In this document: positions 8,859 to 17,686 of the stretch, in pieces
How positions within the stretch are numbered: the first letter of the stretch is position 1
How the letters are laid out: the number at the start of each line of letters is the position of its first letter
Assembly: GCF_014196535.1 (NCBI RefSeq)
Contig: NZ_JACIDU010000008.1
Location: 62,001-126,000, forward strand
Direction: 5' to 3'
Length of the DNA stretch: 64,000 nt
DNA from: Allorhizobium borbori
Lineage (GTDB): Bacteria > Pseudomonadota > Alphaproteobacteria > Rhizobiales > Rhizobiaceae
Program-made: the position numbers and the translations under genes
Notes under the pieces: generated by a model
Told to the model about the DNA's origin: nothing
Databases searched by the model: none
What the model saw: only the letters and a program-made list of their open reading frames with translations

Positions 8859-8949
8859 GACGAACCGGGTATCGGAGGCGCTATTCTCAGGGAGGGGAAA
8901 AGCGGGTCCGCAAAGCCCGATACAAGAGAACGGTCAAGGAGGAAGAACC

Positions 8950-10164
8950 GTGCTCGACAGTTCCACATCGCCGCTGTTCCAGCAGTATCTGACCATTGCC
9001 TGGCATCTCGCCGGCAAGCTCGATTTTCATTCCGCGATCCGCGCTGTCGCAGAACACATAGCGCTGATCGTGCCGCATGACCATATGGACGTTTGCATCA
9101 TCATGCCCGGCAGCCGCTTTCATATGGCCTATGAAAGCGGCTTCGAGACGCAATGGAGCAAGCGGACCGAGGCGCGCATCGAGGAAAGCCCGCTGAAGCG
9201 CCTGCTCACCGGCGAGGTTGATACGATGCTGACAGACGACGCCATGGTCGATCCGGCCTTCCATTTCGAAGGCTCCTTCGTGCAGCCGATCATGGAGTAC
9301 AAGCTGAAATCGCGCGTGCATGTGGCGCTCAAGGTGCGCGGCGAAACCATCGGAGCCCTGTCCTTCTCGGACCTGAAGCCGAATGTGTACACCGTGGTCG
9401 ATGTCGAGCGCGCCCGTTGGATCGCCGATCTCATCGCCCCCTATTTCTTCGCACTGCGCGCCTCCGACGAGGCCAGGCGCGCCGCGATTGCCGAGGCCGA
9501 AACGCGCGTGCGGGCCGAGGGCTTGCGCATCGGCGCACTGAAACTGACACAGGCGCTGGAGGCCGAGCGCCAGCGCATCGGCATGGACCTGCACGACCAG
9601 ACACTGGCTGACATGACCCGTTTTGCCCGTCGCCTCGAACGCCTGTCGCAAATGAAGAATGTGCCCGGCGAAATGCTGGCGCCGCTGTTCCAGAGCCTGC
9701 AGCAATCCATGCGCGACCTGCGCCAGATCATCGAACAGGCGCGGCCTTCCGTTCTCGCGCTGTTCGGCCTGGTCGAAGCCATCGACAATCACCTGGACCG
9801 CTCGGTGCATGACAGCGGCCTTTCCATCGGCTGGACGTTGCGCGATGAAAGCGACGGAATGGTGGAACGGCTGCCGAAACCGGTTCTGACCGCGCTCTTC
9901 CGCATCACACAGGAAGCGATCAACAACGCCGTGCGTCATTCGCAGGCCGACCATATCGGTGTCCGGCTCGGCCATGCCGGCGGGCGTTTCCTGATCGAAA
10001 TCCGCGACGATGGCGTCGGCTTCGACCCCGATGTGGAAACCACTGGCAGCGGCATCGGCAACATGAAAACCCGCGCCCGCCTGATTGGCGCTCAATTTAC
10101 CTGCCGCCGGGAAATGGCGGAAACGGTGGTGAAGGTGACACTGCCCGTGCCGAAGGAGGGGTAA
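8950..10164 (+). CDS. Soluble sensor histidine kinase with N-terminal GAF-like domain (NarX/DegS type)
   Basis: The 404-aa protein lacks membrane segments, so it should sense a cytoplasmic cue. A GAF-like domain spans about 25-170. A HisKA_3 dimerisation helix carries the phospho-acceptor H215 in MDLHDQ. The HATPase domain (about 310-402) has N-box E322/N326 and the DDGVGF G1 box (353-358). The GTG start at 8950 follows a strong AAGGAGG (8936-8942). The response-regulator gene follows immediately. Divergence from the sugar importer operon suggests this pair controls that operon, possibly sensing an intermediate such as a sugar acid. That ligand is a guess. Confidence 0.87.
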   Translation: MLDSSTSPLFQQYLTIAWHLAGKLDFHSAIRAVAEHIALIVPHDHMDVCIIMPGSRFHMAYESGFETQWSKRTEARIEESPLKRLLTGEVDTMLTDDAMVDPAFHFEGSFVQPIMEYKLKSRVHVALKVRGETIGALSFSDLKPNVYTVVDVERARWIADLIAPYFFALRASDEARRAAIAEAETRVRAEGLRIGALKLTQALEAERQRIGMDLHDQTLADMTRFARRLERLSQMKNVPGEMLAPLFQSLQQSMRDLRQIIEQARPSVLALFGLVEAIDNHLDRSVHDSGLSIGWTLRDESDGMVERLPKPVLTALFRITQEAINNAVRHSQADHIGVRLGHAGGRFLIEIRDDGVGFDPDVETTGSGIGNMKTRARLIGAQFTCRREMAETVVKVTLPVPKEG

Positions 10165-10200
10165 GTGGATGTGGAGCGCCTCTCGACAAAGGAAACCGTC

Positions 10201-10938
10201 ATGAAAATTCTGATCGTCGAAGACGATGCGCTGCACCGGGCCTATCTCGGCGAGGCGGTGCGCGCCGCCCTTCCCGAATGCGACATGGTGCTGGAGGCCG
10301 CCGACGGCGCGACCGGGGAGAAGCTTGCCCGCGAGCACGCGTCCGACCGCGTGGTCATGGATCTGCAGATGAGCCCACGCAACGGCATCGAGGCGGCGCG
10401 CACCATCTGGCGCGAGCGGCCCGATACCCGCATCCTGTTCTGGTCGAACTACGCCGACGAAGCCAATGTGCGCGGCATTTCCCGCATTGTTCCGGCGGGG
10501 GCCGCCTATGGCTATGTGCTGAAATCCGCTTCCGACGAGCGGTTACGCCTGGCGCTGCGCTCGGTCTTCATCGAGGACCAATGCGTCATCGACCGCGAGG
10601 TACGCGGATTGCAGCAGAAAAGCACGGGTGCCGTCAGCGGCTTCACGGATTCGGAATATGAGGTGTTGATCGACATCGCGCTGGGGCTGACGGACCGCAC
10701 CATCGCGCGACGCCGCAATCTCTCGCTGCGCAGCGTGCAGAACCGGCTGCAACAGCTTTACGAAAAATTGGGCGTCTACCAGCCGAACGATGGTGACGCG
10801 GAGGCCCGCTTCAACCTGCGCTCACGCGCCGTCACCGTATCGTTGCTGCGCAAGCTGGTGAACTATACCGCGCTGGAGCGGGCCGAGATCGAACTGGCCC
10901 GCTGGCTGGAAAAGGACGGAAATGGCCCGAGGTCCTGA
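10201..10938 (+). CDS. Response regulator with LuxR-type DNA-binding domain
   Basis: The 245-aa regulator has receiver acidic residues E7/D8/D9, phospho-acceptor D54 in VVMDLQM, and K108. A LuxR/NarL helix-turn-helix lies at about 155-205 (LTDRTIARRRNLSLRSVQ). A longer than usual C-terminal tail (about 40 residues) follows. MKILIVEDD at 10201 is the canonical receiver start. A GTG at 10165, right after the kinase stop and behind a strong GGAGGGG, would add 12 residues and is a serious alternative. It should be phosphorylated by the kinase encoded at 8950-10164. The gene converges on dgoA with only 3 bp between stops. Confidence 0.87.
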   Translation: MKILIVEDDALHRAYLGEAVRAALPECDMVLEAADGATGEKLAREHASDRVVMDLQMSPRNGIEAARTIWRERPDTRILFWSNYADEANVRGISRIVPAGAAYGYVLKSASDERLRLALRSVFIEDQCVIDREVRGLQQKSTGAVSGFTDSEYEVLIDIALGLTDRTIARRRNLSLRSVQNRLQQLYEKLGVYQPNDGDAEARFNLRSRAVTVSLLRKLVNYTALERAEIELARWLEKDGNGPRS

Positions 10939-10941
10939 CCC

Positions 10942-11550
10942 TCAGCCGGTGACCGCCGCGTCATAAGCCGCAACGATCCTGGCCGCCTGCGCGGCTGTCA
11001 TCTCGACGCTCTGGCCGGGTTTGTAGATCGACGTGCCGATACCGAAGCCCGTTGCGCCCGCCTTCAGCCATTCGGCAAAGTTATCGGCACCCGCACCGCC
11101 GACGGCATAAAGTGGTGTACCCTTGGGCATGACCGCCTTGATGGCGGCAAGACCTGCCGGTCCGATCAGCGTCGCCGGGAAGAATTTCAGCCCCGTCGCA
11201 CCGGCCTTCAGCGCGGAAAAGCATTCCGTCGGCGTGAACACGCCCGGCCAGCTTTCCATGCCGGCAGCGCGGGTGGCCGCAATCACATCGGCATCGGCAT
11301 TCGGCGACACGACGATGGCGGCCCCCATCTTCGACAACCGCTCAACGGCGGCAACGTCAAGCACCGTGCCAGCGCCGATCTTCGCCTGCCCGCCAAAGCG
11401 CGCAATCAACCGCTCGATGCTGTCAAACGGCTCGGGCGAGTTGAGCGGCACCTCGATCACGGTCACGCCGGCGGCAATCAGTGCCTCGACATGGGCTTCC
11501 ACCTCATCCGGCTTCACGCCGCGCAGGATGGCGATGATGTTGCGGCTCAT
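10942..11550 (-). CDS. dgoA: 2-dehydro-3-deoxy-6-phosphogalactonate aldolase
   Basis: The 202-aa class I aldolase of the KDPG/KDPGal family cleaves 2-keto-3-deoxy-6-phosphogalactonate to pyruvate and glyceraldehyde 3-phosphate. The Schiff-base lysine is K122 in GLKFFPA and the catalytic glutamate is E33 in VIEVPLNS. The AILRG start and GIGTSIYKPG phosphate-binding end are typical of DgoA. The ATG overlaps the dgoK stop by four bases, and that linkage to a galactonokinase favours KDPGal over KDPG as substrate. It is the last gene of the long arabinose/galactose cluster on this strand. Confidence 0.9.
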   Translation of the reverse strand: MSRNIIAILRGVKPDEVEAHVEALIAAGVTVIEVPLNSPEPFDSIERLIARFGGQAKIGAGTVLDVAAVERLSKMGAAIVVSPNADADVIAATRAAGMESWPGVFTPTECFSALKAGATGLKFFPATLIGPAGLAAIKAVMPKGTPLYAVGGAGADNFAEWLKAGATGFGIGTSIYKPGQSVEMTAAQAARIVAAYDAAVTG

Positions 11551-12470
11551 GCTGTTTCCTTCCCAAATCCCTTGAACGCTTCCGCCAGACCGGCCAGCGC
11601 CATCGCCTCGCCGGAAACAAGCTCGGCATCCGCGCCCAGAAGCATCAGCGCGCGACCATAGAGCCGGGCGAGCATGCCCGTTCCAACGACCAGCGTTTTC
11701 TCATCCTGCCACAAAGCGCGCGCAGCCGCCATTTCAAGGCCGATCAGCAGGCCAGATAGGCGGCTGCGCGCCGCCGCGGGCGAAAGGTTCGCAAGTAATC
11801 CTTCCGCGCGCAGGCGAAAAAGCGAGGCAGCAAAATCCGTAGGCGCGACAACGGTCTTGCGAACCGCCGCCGCAAAGGCATCCTCATCCGTCTCCTCGCC
11901 CGGCATGCCGTGGCGCAGGACGGACTGCGTGGACAGAAGTGCAAAAAGCTCACCGGTCATCAGCGTCAGGAAGCGCTCGACACGCCCGCCATGCACCACC
12001 GCCCATTTGGAATGGGTGCCGGGCAGGCAGATCACACCTTCGAAATCCGGCCGCCCGGCGAGAACACCGGCAATCTGCGTTTCCTCGCCGCGCATCACGT
12101 CTGCGGGTTCTGCCTGCGAGAGCCCGGGAACGATGAAGACATCGATCAGCGGGCTTTCGACCTTCGGTCTGGCGAACGGGCCGCCAACGGGTGTGCAGGG
12201 CACGGCACGATAAGCCGCCTCAATCCAGCCCTGACGCGCGCCCGCCATGCCGCAGACGAGAACCGGCGTTACGCGGTTCGGATCAAGCCAGCCGGAAATC
12301 AGCGCAAGCAGGGCCGGTTCATAGTCCGGCGGTGTCAGCTTGCCCATGCCCTTGTCGCTGGCGGCTTCAGCGATCACTTTGCCAGTGTCATCCAGCGCGA
12401 AGACGCGCAGGTTGCTGGTGCCCCAGTCGGCAGCGATGCTTGCGGCAAAGCTCACGGGCGCCACACTCAT
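11547..12470 (-). CDS. dgoK: 2-dehydro-3-deoxygalactonokinase
   Basis: The 307-aa protein belongs to the DgoK family. It has the ADWGTSNLR phosphate loop (about 14-22), VCGMAGARQGW, MRGEETQ, the LPGTHSKW motif and LMTGELFALL. It phosphorylates 2-keto-3-deoxygalactonate with ATP, the second-last step of the DeLey-Doudoroff route for D-galactose. Four-base overlaps link it to the semialdehyde dehydrogenase gene upstream and to dgoA downstream. Because the same operon also carries the C5 oxidative step, it probably marks a branch taken only by six-carbon acids. Confidence 0.92.
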   Translation of the reverse strand: MSVAPVSFAASIAADWGTSNLRVFALDDTGKVIAEAASDKGMGKLTPPDYEPALLALISGWLDPNRVTPVLVCGMAGARQGWIEAAYRAVPCTPVGGPFARPKVESPLIDVFIVPGLSQAEPADVMRGEETQIAGVLAGRPDFEGVICLPGTHSKWAVVHGGRVERFLTLMTGELFALLSTQSVLRHGMPGEETDEDAFAAAVRKTVVAPTDFAASLFRLRAEGLLANLSPAAARSRLSGLLIGLEMAAARALWQDEKTLVVGTGMLARLYGRALMLLGADAELVSGEAMALAGLAEAFKGFGKETA

Positions 12471-13984
12471 GGGCGAATATCCGCGGGCAGGATGTCATCC
12501 GGCAGGTTCTGATAGGACACCGGCCGCAGGAAGCGGCGGATGGCCATCGTGCCGACCGAAGTCGCTCCGAAATTGGTGGAGGCCGGATAGGGTCCGCCAT
12601 GGACCATGGCGTCCGATACCTCGACACCTGTCGGGAAACCGTTGGCGAGAATACGGCCCACCTTGCGCTCCAGCACCGGCAGAAGCTTGCGGGCCATCGG
12701 CGCATCGGCCTTGTCGAGATGAAGTGTCGCGGTCAACTGTCCTTCAAAGCCCTTGGCAAGGTCGACCATCGCCTGCGCATCCGGCACGCGGATGACGAGA
12801 CCGAGCGGGCCGAAGACTTCCTCGCCCAGTGCGTGATCCTGCAGGAAATCCTCCGAAGATGTTTCATAAAGGTTCGGCGTCGCGGTGCGTCCCTCGCTTG
12901 CCATTTCGAGAACGGGGCGAACGGCATTCCGGGTCGAAAAACGTTCCTTGCCGCGCCGGTAGGCTTCGGCAATGCCATCCGTCAGCATGGTCTGGGGCCC
13001 GACTTTTTCGAGAGCCGATTTCGCCGTGGCGACAAAGCGGTCAGCCGCCTCACCATCCGGCAGGACCACGATCCCGGGATTGGTGCAGAACTGGCCAGCG
13101 CCCATGCTGAGCGACCCCGCCCAGCCCTCGGCGATGGCAGGGCCACGGGCAGAAAGCGCTTCCGGCAGAACGAACATCGGGTTCACCGAGCCCAGTTCAC
13201 CGAAGAAGGGAATGGGTTCCGGGCGACGGGCGCAGAGATCGAAGAGGGCACGCCCACCGGCCAGCGAACCGGTGAAGCCGACCGCCTTGATGAGCGGATG
13301 CTGCACCAGCGCCTCGCCCACCAACCGGTCTTGGCCGTGGATGAAGGAGAAGGTACCCTTCGGCACGCCGGAGGTCTCGATGGCTGCAAGGATGGCCTCA
13401 GCCACGATTTCACCGGTTCCGGGATGGGCGGGATGCCCCTTCACCACGACCGGGCAACCGGCGGCAAGCGCCGATGCGGTATCCCCGCCCGCAACAGAAA
13501 AGGCGAGCGGAAAGTTCGATGCGCCGAACACCGCGACAGGGCCGATGGGGCGCTGCATGAGGCGGATTTCGGGGCGCGGCAAGGGCTTGCGGTCGGGCAG
13601 TGCCTCATCGAAACGCCGGTCCAGAAACTCACCCTTGAGAATGTGATAGGCAAACAGTCGAAGCTGGCCGGTGGTGCGCCCGCGCTCGCCTTCAAGACGG
13701 GCAGCGGGAAGGCCGGTTTCCTGCATGGCGATTTCGGTGATGACATCGCCGCGCGCCTCGATCTCGGCGGCAATCGCCATCAGAAAGCTTGCGCGCGTTT
13801 CGCGTGGCAGGTAGCCGTAGGTCCAGAACGCTTCTTCAGCGGCCAAAGCCGCGGCATCGACATGCGCCGCCGTACCTGCGGAAAAGGCATGCGGTGTGCC
13901 GGAGGATGGCGACGACACAAATGTCGTTTCGCCCGCCACCCAATCCCCGGCGATGAGGTGTTTGCCGTGGGGTGTGAAAACCAT
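12467..13984 (-). CDS. 2-oxoglutarate semialdehyde (2,5-dioxovalerate) dehydrogenase
   Basis: The 505-aa aldehyde dehydrogenase should oxidise 2-oxoglutarate semialdehyde to 2-oxoglutarate with NAD(P)+, the last step of the non-phosphorylating pentose route. Visible are N157 in GASNFPL, the FTGS loop at 237-240, catalytic E263 in FGELGSVNP and nucleophile C300 in GQFCTNPG. The last motif is typical of ketoglutarate-semialdehyde dehydrogenases rather than general ALDHs. The ATG at 13984 has AAGGA eight bases upstream; MLEKDNDM at 14005 is an alternative. The preceding 201-bp gap contains a palindromic repeat. It overlaps dgoK by four bases. Confidence 0.87.
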   Translation of the reverse strand: MVFTPHGKHLIAGDWVAGETTFVSSPSSGTPHAFSAGTAAHVDAAALAAEEAFWTYGYLPRETRASFLMAIAAEIEARGDVITEIAMQETGLPAARLEGERGRTTGQLRLFAYHILKGEFLDRRFDEALPDRKPLPRPEIRLMQRPIGPVAVFGASNFPLAFSVAGGDTASALAAGCPVVVKGHPAHPGTGEIVAEAILAAIETSGVPKGTFSFIHGQDRLVGEALVQHPLIKAVGFTGSLAGGRALFDLCARRPEPIPFFGELGSVNPMFVLPEALSARGPAIAEGWAGSLSMGAGQFCTNPGIVVLPDGEAADRFVATAKSALEKVGPQTMLTDGIAEAYRRGKERFSTRNAVRPVLEMASEGRTATPNLYETSSEDFLQDHALGEEVFGPLGLVIRVPDAQAMVDLAKGFEGQLTATLHLDKADAPMARKLLPVLERKVGRILANGFPTGVEVSDAMVHGGPYPASTNFGATSVGTMAIRRFLRPVSYQNLPDDILPADIRP

Positions 13985-14029
13985 GTCGTTATCCTTTTCA
14001 AGCATATGAACAGGGGGCTTGCCCCTCCC

Positions 14030-14149
14030 GCCTGCCGGCCCTCTGCCCAAGAGGGGCGAAAGCGATAGATGCAGGGACGGTCGGCCCCTCGGACTGAAAC
14101 GTCCGCCAGATATGTTCTCCTCCCATTGGTGGGGAGAGAGCCGGCAGGC
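14030..14149. repeat. Rhizobial-type palindromic repeat, copy B (MITE-like)
   Basis: Perfect 10-bp inverted repeats GCCTGCCGGC (14030-14039) and GCCGGCAGGC (14140-14149) bound a 120-bp segment. CTCT/AGAG runs inside the arms extend the pairing imperfectly. The core resembles copy A at 7561-7645. It fills most of the 201-bp gap 13985-14185 between the dehydratase and the semialdehyde dehydrogenase genes, an otherwise tightly overlapping operon, so it looks like an insertion. I see no target-site duplication with confidence and no coding capacity. Confidence 0.6.
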
Positions 14150-14185
14150 CGCAGGACGCATCCTTCTGCCCGCCGGGTGCTTGTG

Positions 14186-15943
14186 TCAGTGACTATCCTT
14201 GCCCACAGCCGAGCCGCGACAACCCTTGAGGAAGTCGAGGTCGGCACCGGTATCCGCACCCTGCACATGCTGCTGATGCAGCCAGGCGTAGCCGGAGGCC
14301 GGCAGATCGTGGTTCGGCTGCCATTCGGCCAGACGTGCGGCAAGTTCCGCCTCGGAAATTTCCAGCGTCAGCGAGCGGTTCGGCACGTCGAGCGAAATGA
14401 AATCACCGTTCCGGACCACAGCGAGCGGGCCACCGACGGCGGCTTCGGGCGCTGTGTGCAGGATGACCGTGCCATAGGCCGTGCCGGACATACGGGCGTC
14501 TGAAATGCGCACCATGTCGGTGATGCCCTTCTTCAGCACTTTCGGCGGAAGCCCCATATTGCCCACTTCGGCCATGCCGGGATAACCCTTCGGACCGCAG
14601 TTTTTCAGCACCATGACGCAGTTTTCATCGATATCGAGCGCGTCGTCGTTGATCTTGGCCTTGTAGTCGTCGATATCTTCAAACACCACGGCCCGGCCGC
14701 GATGCACCAAAAGATGCGGCGAAGCGGCGGATGGCTTCAGCACCGCGCCCTTCGGCGCAAGGTTACCCTTGAGCACCACGATGCCGCCGGATTGCGTCAG
14801 CGCCTTTTCGGCCGGCAGGATGACGTCCTCGTTCCAGTTGACAACATCCTTCACCTCATCCCAGACGCACTCGCCGGAAACCGTCAGTGCATCCTTGTGC
14901 AGAAGACCCGCCTCGCCCAGACGCTTCAGCACCACCGGCAAGCCGCCGGCATAGAAGAACTCTTCCATGAGATACTTGCCCGAGGGCATGAGGTTGACGA
15001 TGGTCGGCACATCGCGCCCGCAACGGTCCCAATCGTCCAGCGTAAGATCGATACCGACGCGACCGGCCATGGCCAGCAGGTGGACGACGGCATTGGTCGA
15101 TCCGCCAATCGCCGCATTGGTGCGAATGGCGTTTTCGAAGGCTTCCTTCGTCATGATGTCGGAAGGCTTCAGATCGTCCTTTACCATCTGCACGATACGA
15201 CGGCCCGTAAGCTGCGCCATCGCCTTGCGACGGCTGTCAACGCCGGGGATAGCGGCATTGCCGGACAGCGCCATGCCGAGCGCTTCGGCCATGGAGGCCA
15301 TGGTGGAGGCTGTGCCCATGGTGTTGCAGGTGCCGGAAGAACGGCTCATCGAAGCCTCGGCCTCGAGGAATTCGGCCTGCGTCATCTCGCCGGCCTTCAC
15401 CATTTCGGAGAACTTCCACAGATGCGTGCCGGAACCGACGCGCTCACCGCGGAAGTAGCCGTTCAGCATCGGCCCGCCAGTGACGACAATCGAGGGCAGA
15501 TCGACCGAGGCGGCAGCCATCAGCAGCGACGGCGTGGTCTTGTCACAACCAACCATCAGAACACAGCCGTCCATCGGCTGGCCGCGAATGGCTTCCTCGA
15601 TCGACAGCGCCGCGAGGTTGCGGAACATCATCGCGGTCGGGCGGAAGGTGTTTTCGGAGGCCGAGAACACCGGTACTTCCATCGGAAAACCGCCGGCCTC
15701 CCAGATGCCGGCCTTGACCTTCTCTGCCAGCTCCCGCAGATGGCCGTTGCACGGCGTCATGTCCGACCAGGTATTCAGAATGCCGATCACCGGGCGACCG
15801 TCAAACAGGTCGTGCGGGTATCCCTGGTTCTTCATCCAGCCGCGATGATAGATCACGTCGCGGCTCGTGCCACCATACCAGTGCTGCGAGCGAAGCTGGC
15901 GTGGCCAGGGTGCGGGGGTGAATTTCTTGTTCGTGCCGGTCAT
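14186..15943 (-). CDS. Sugar-acid dehydratase, L-arabinonate dehydratase type (IlvD/EDD family)
   Basis: The 585-aa iron-sulfur dehydratase matches rhizobial L-arabinonate dehydratase features. Cluster cysteines are C65 (TPCNGH), C133 (VGCDKTTP) and C206 (SSGTCNTMG), with K135 next to the second as the likely carbamylated Mg ligand. It removes water from C2-C3 of an aldonic acid to give a 2-keto-3-deoxy acid. It is shorter than IlvD-type Edd (about 600), as expected for this sugar-acid branch. The start at 15943 overlaps the upstream dehydrogenase stop (ATGA). Neighbouring dgoK/dgoA suggest it may also accept D-galactonate or D-fuconate, which share C2-C4 configuration with L-arabinonate. That breadth is inferred. 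Confidence 0.87.
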   Translation of the reverse strand: MTGTNKKFTPAPWPRQLRSQHWYGGTSRDVIYHRGWMKNQGYPHDLFDGRPVIGILNTWSDMTPCNGHLRELAEKVKAGIWEAGGFPMEVPVFSASENTFRPTAMMFRNLAALSIEEAIRGQPMDGCVLMVGCDKTTPSLLMAAASVDLPSIVVTGGPMLNGYFRGERVGSGTHLWKFSEMVKAGEMTQAEFLEAEASMSRSSGTCNTMGTASTMASMAEALGMALSGNAAIPGVDSRRKAMAQLTGRRIVQMVKDDLKPSDIMTKEAFENAIRTNAAIGGSTNAVVHLLAMAGRVGIDLTLDDWDRCGRDVPTIVNLMPSGKYLMEEFFYAGGLPVVLKRLGEAGLLHKDALTVSGECVWDEVKDVVNWNEDVILPAEKALTQSGGIVVLKGNLAPKGAVLKPSAASPHLLVHRGRAVVFEDIDDYKAKINDDALDIDENCVMVLKNCGPKGYPGMAEVGNMGLPPKVLKKGITDMVRISDARMSGTAYGTVILHTAPEAAVGGPLAVVRNGDFISLDVPNRSLTLEISEAELAARLAEWQPNHDLPASGYAWLHQQHVQGADTGADLDFLKGCRGSAVGKDSH

Positions 15944-16716
15944 GTCCAGCCTCCATCGACAATGTAATTCTGCGCGGTGCACATGGCGGAGGCCTCGGAA
16001 CCGAGGAACAGGGCCATTTGTGCGATGTGTCGGGGCAGAAGTTGTCCCGGAAGACACTGGTTCATTTTGATCGTCTCGCGCGCGGCGTCATCGACCCAGA
16101 GCTTCAATTGCTTGTCCGTCATCACCCATCCGGGAACGAGCGTATTCACGCGAATGCCATCGGCGCCGTGGTCGCGGGCGAGGCACCGTGTCATGCCGTG
16201 GACGGCGGCCTTGCAGGCGGCATAGGCGGCCAGGTTGGGGTTCTTGATCATCCACGACACCGAGCCGAAATTGACGATGGAGCCACCGCCCGCCACCTTC
16301 ATCATCGGAACCACGGCCTGCGCCGCGAACATCTGATGGCGCAGGTTGACGGCAATCGTCTGGTCGAAGAACTCTTCCGTCAGACCCTCAAGGTCATGCC
16401 GCTTGTCGTTGGCGGCGTTGTTGAGCAGAACGCGGATCGGCCCTTCCTCGGCGGCAAACTGCCGGATCGCTGCCTGTAGATCCGCCGTCTTCGTGATATC
16501 ACAATAGGCAAAACGGGCTTTCAGACCCTCGGCATTGAGGCGCGCTTCCAGCGCCTCGCCTTCCTTCTCGGCAATATCGACAAAGCAGGTAACGGCGCCC
16601 TGACGGGCATAAGCTTCTGTCAGTTCCTCGCCGATACCCGTTGCCCCGCCGGAGATGAACACCACCTTGCCGGCGAGATCGGGATAGATCGCAATCGGTC
16701 GAGCCGCGTCGCTCAT
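15940..16716 (-). CDS. SDR-family sugar 1-dehydrogenase (L-arabinose/D-galactose dehydrogenase-like)
   Basis: The 258-aa classical short-chain dehydrogenase has the nucleotide-binding GGATGIG (23-29), N98-A-A loop, N124, S152, Y165 and K169 (YAACK). It ends NYIVDGGWT. D47 after the second strand (FVDIAE) suggests NAD+ preference. It probably oxidises the imported aldose to its lactone as the first step of the oxidative route. It overlaps gguC (16713-16716) and the dehydratase (15940-15943) by four bases each, a strong sign of one pathway. The precise sugar is inferred from ChvE, which binds arabinose, galactose and glucose-type sugars in Agrobacterium. Confidence 0.85.
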   Translation of the reverse strand: MSDAARPIAIYPDLAGKVVFISGGATGIGEELTEAYARQGAVTCFVDIAEKEGEALEARLNAEGLKARFAYCDITKTADLQAAIRQFAAEEGPIRVLLNNAANDKRHDLEGLTEEFFDQTIAVNLRHQMFAAQAVVPMMKVAGGGSIVNFGSVSWMIKNPNLAAYAACKAAVHGMTRCLARDHGADGIRVNTLVPGWVMTDKQLKLWVDDAARETIKMNQCLPGQLLPRHIAQMALFLGSEASAMCTAQNYIVDGGWT

Positions 16717-17681
16717 AGCGCGCTGACCTTAACGGCGCCGGCAGCACCTTCGGCAACCGCCAGCGGGTTAGCGAGCGCGAGGCCGAAATCGGGGGCTGAA
16801 ATCTCGAACACGTCGCCGGCTTCCGGCTTGATCTGGTCGGCAAAGGACAGCGTCGCCGTACCGAACATATGAACGTGCACGTCGCCCGGCTGGCAGAACA
16901 GGCCATATTTGAAGTGATGGTGCTCAAGGTTGGCGATGGTATGGGACATGTTGGCCTCGCCAGAGAGGAAGGGCTTTTCCCAGAGAACCTTGCCATCGCG
17001 AAGAATGCGCGAGGTGCCGCGAATGTCGCGCGGCAGATCACCGACCAGAAGCTCCGGACCAAAGGCGGCGGGGCGCAGCTTCGAATGGGCGAGGAACAGG
17101 TAATTGATCCGTTCCGTCACATGGTCGGAAAACTCGTTGGCGAGCGAGAAGCCGACGCGGAACGGCGTGCCATCCGGGCCGATCACGTAATAACCGGCAA
17201 TCTCCGGCTCTTCGCCGCCATCAAGAGCGAAGGCGGGAGAAACGAGCGGGGCACCGGGAGCAATGGCATTGACGCCGGTGCCCTTGTAAAACCATTCCGG
17301 CTGCACGCCGACTTCACCAGCTGCCGGCTTGCCACCTTCAAGCCCCATGCGGAACATCTTCATCGAGTCCGAAAGGCCTTCCGCCGGGGCGTGCATGGCA
17401 TCACGCGTCGAGGCCGAACCGGTGTGGGTCAGGCCCGTTCCGGTCAGGAACATGCGGGCCGGTTCCGGGTGACGAAGCGGTACATCCAGTGCGCCCCTAG
17501 CGGCGAGGTCCGCCACGTTGACCGGCTCTCCTCCGGCGGGGATAACGGCTGCCAGCGGCTTGCCCAAAGCGATGGCTTCCTGGGCGAAGCCCAGAATGGT
17601 GGCGCCCGAAATCAGGCGAGCCGAGGCCGTTGCGTGGTCACGGACTGCGACCCCGCCGGTTTTGATCTGACTGAGCAGCAT
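16713..17681 (-). CDS. gguC: GguC, AraD1-like protein of the fumarylacetoacetate hydrolase superfamily
   Basis: The 322-aa protein belongs to the GguC/AraD1 group: LTGTGLTHTGSASTRDAMH near 80-100, the PEWFYKGTG loop, acidic DGGEEPEIAGYY metal-site region, and VGDLP near the C-terminal half. FAH-superfamily enzymes include pentonate dehydratases of the XylX type. With an arabinonate dehydratase before it and a ketoglutarate-semialdehyde dehydrogenase after it, the missing reaction is 2-keto-3-deoxy-L-arabonate to 2-oxoglutarate semialdehyde. No DHDPS-type AraD is present in the window, so GguC is the best candidate. This assignment is inference. It lies 5 bp after gguB. Confidence 0.85.
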   Translation of the reverse strand: MLLSQIKTGGVAVRDHATASARLISGATILGFAQEAIALGKPLAAVIPAGGEPVNVADLAARGALDVPLRHPEPARMFLTGTGLTHTGSASTRDAMHAPAEGLSDSMKMFRMGLEGGKPAAGEVGVQPEWFYKGTGVNAIAPGAPLVSPAFALDGGEEPEIAGYYVIGPDGTPFRVGFSLANEFSDHVTERINYLFLAHSKLRPAAFGPELLVGDLPRDIRGTSRILRDGKVLWEKPFLSGEANMSHTIANLEHHHFKYGLFCQPGDVHVHMFGTATLSFADQIKPEAGDVFEISAPDFGLALANPLAVAEGAAGAVKVSAL

Positions 17682-17686
17682 GTGAC

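Noticed and set aside
12191-14068. A 625-codon + strand frame opposite dgoK and the semialdehyde dehydrogenase gene
   Set aside because: Antisense shadow; no recognisable motif.
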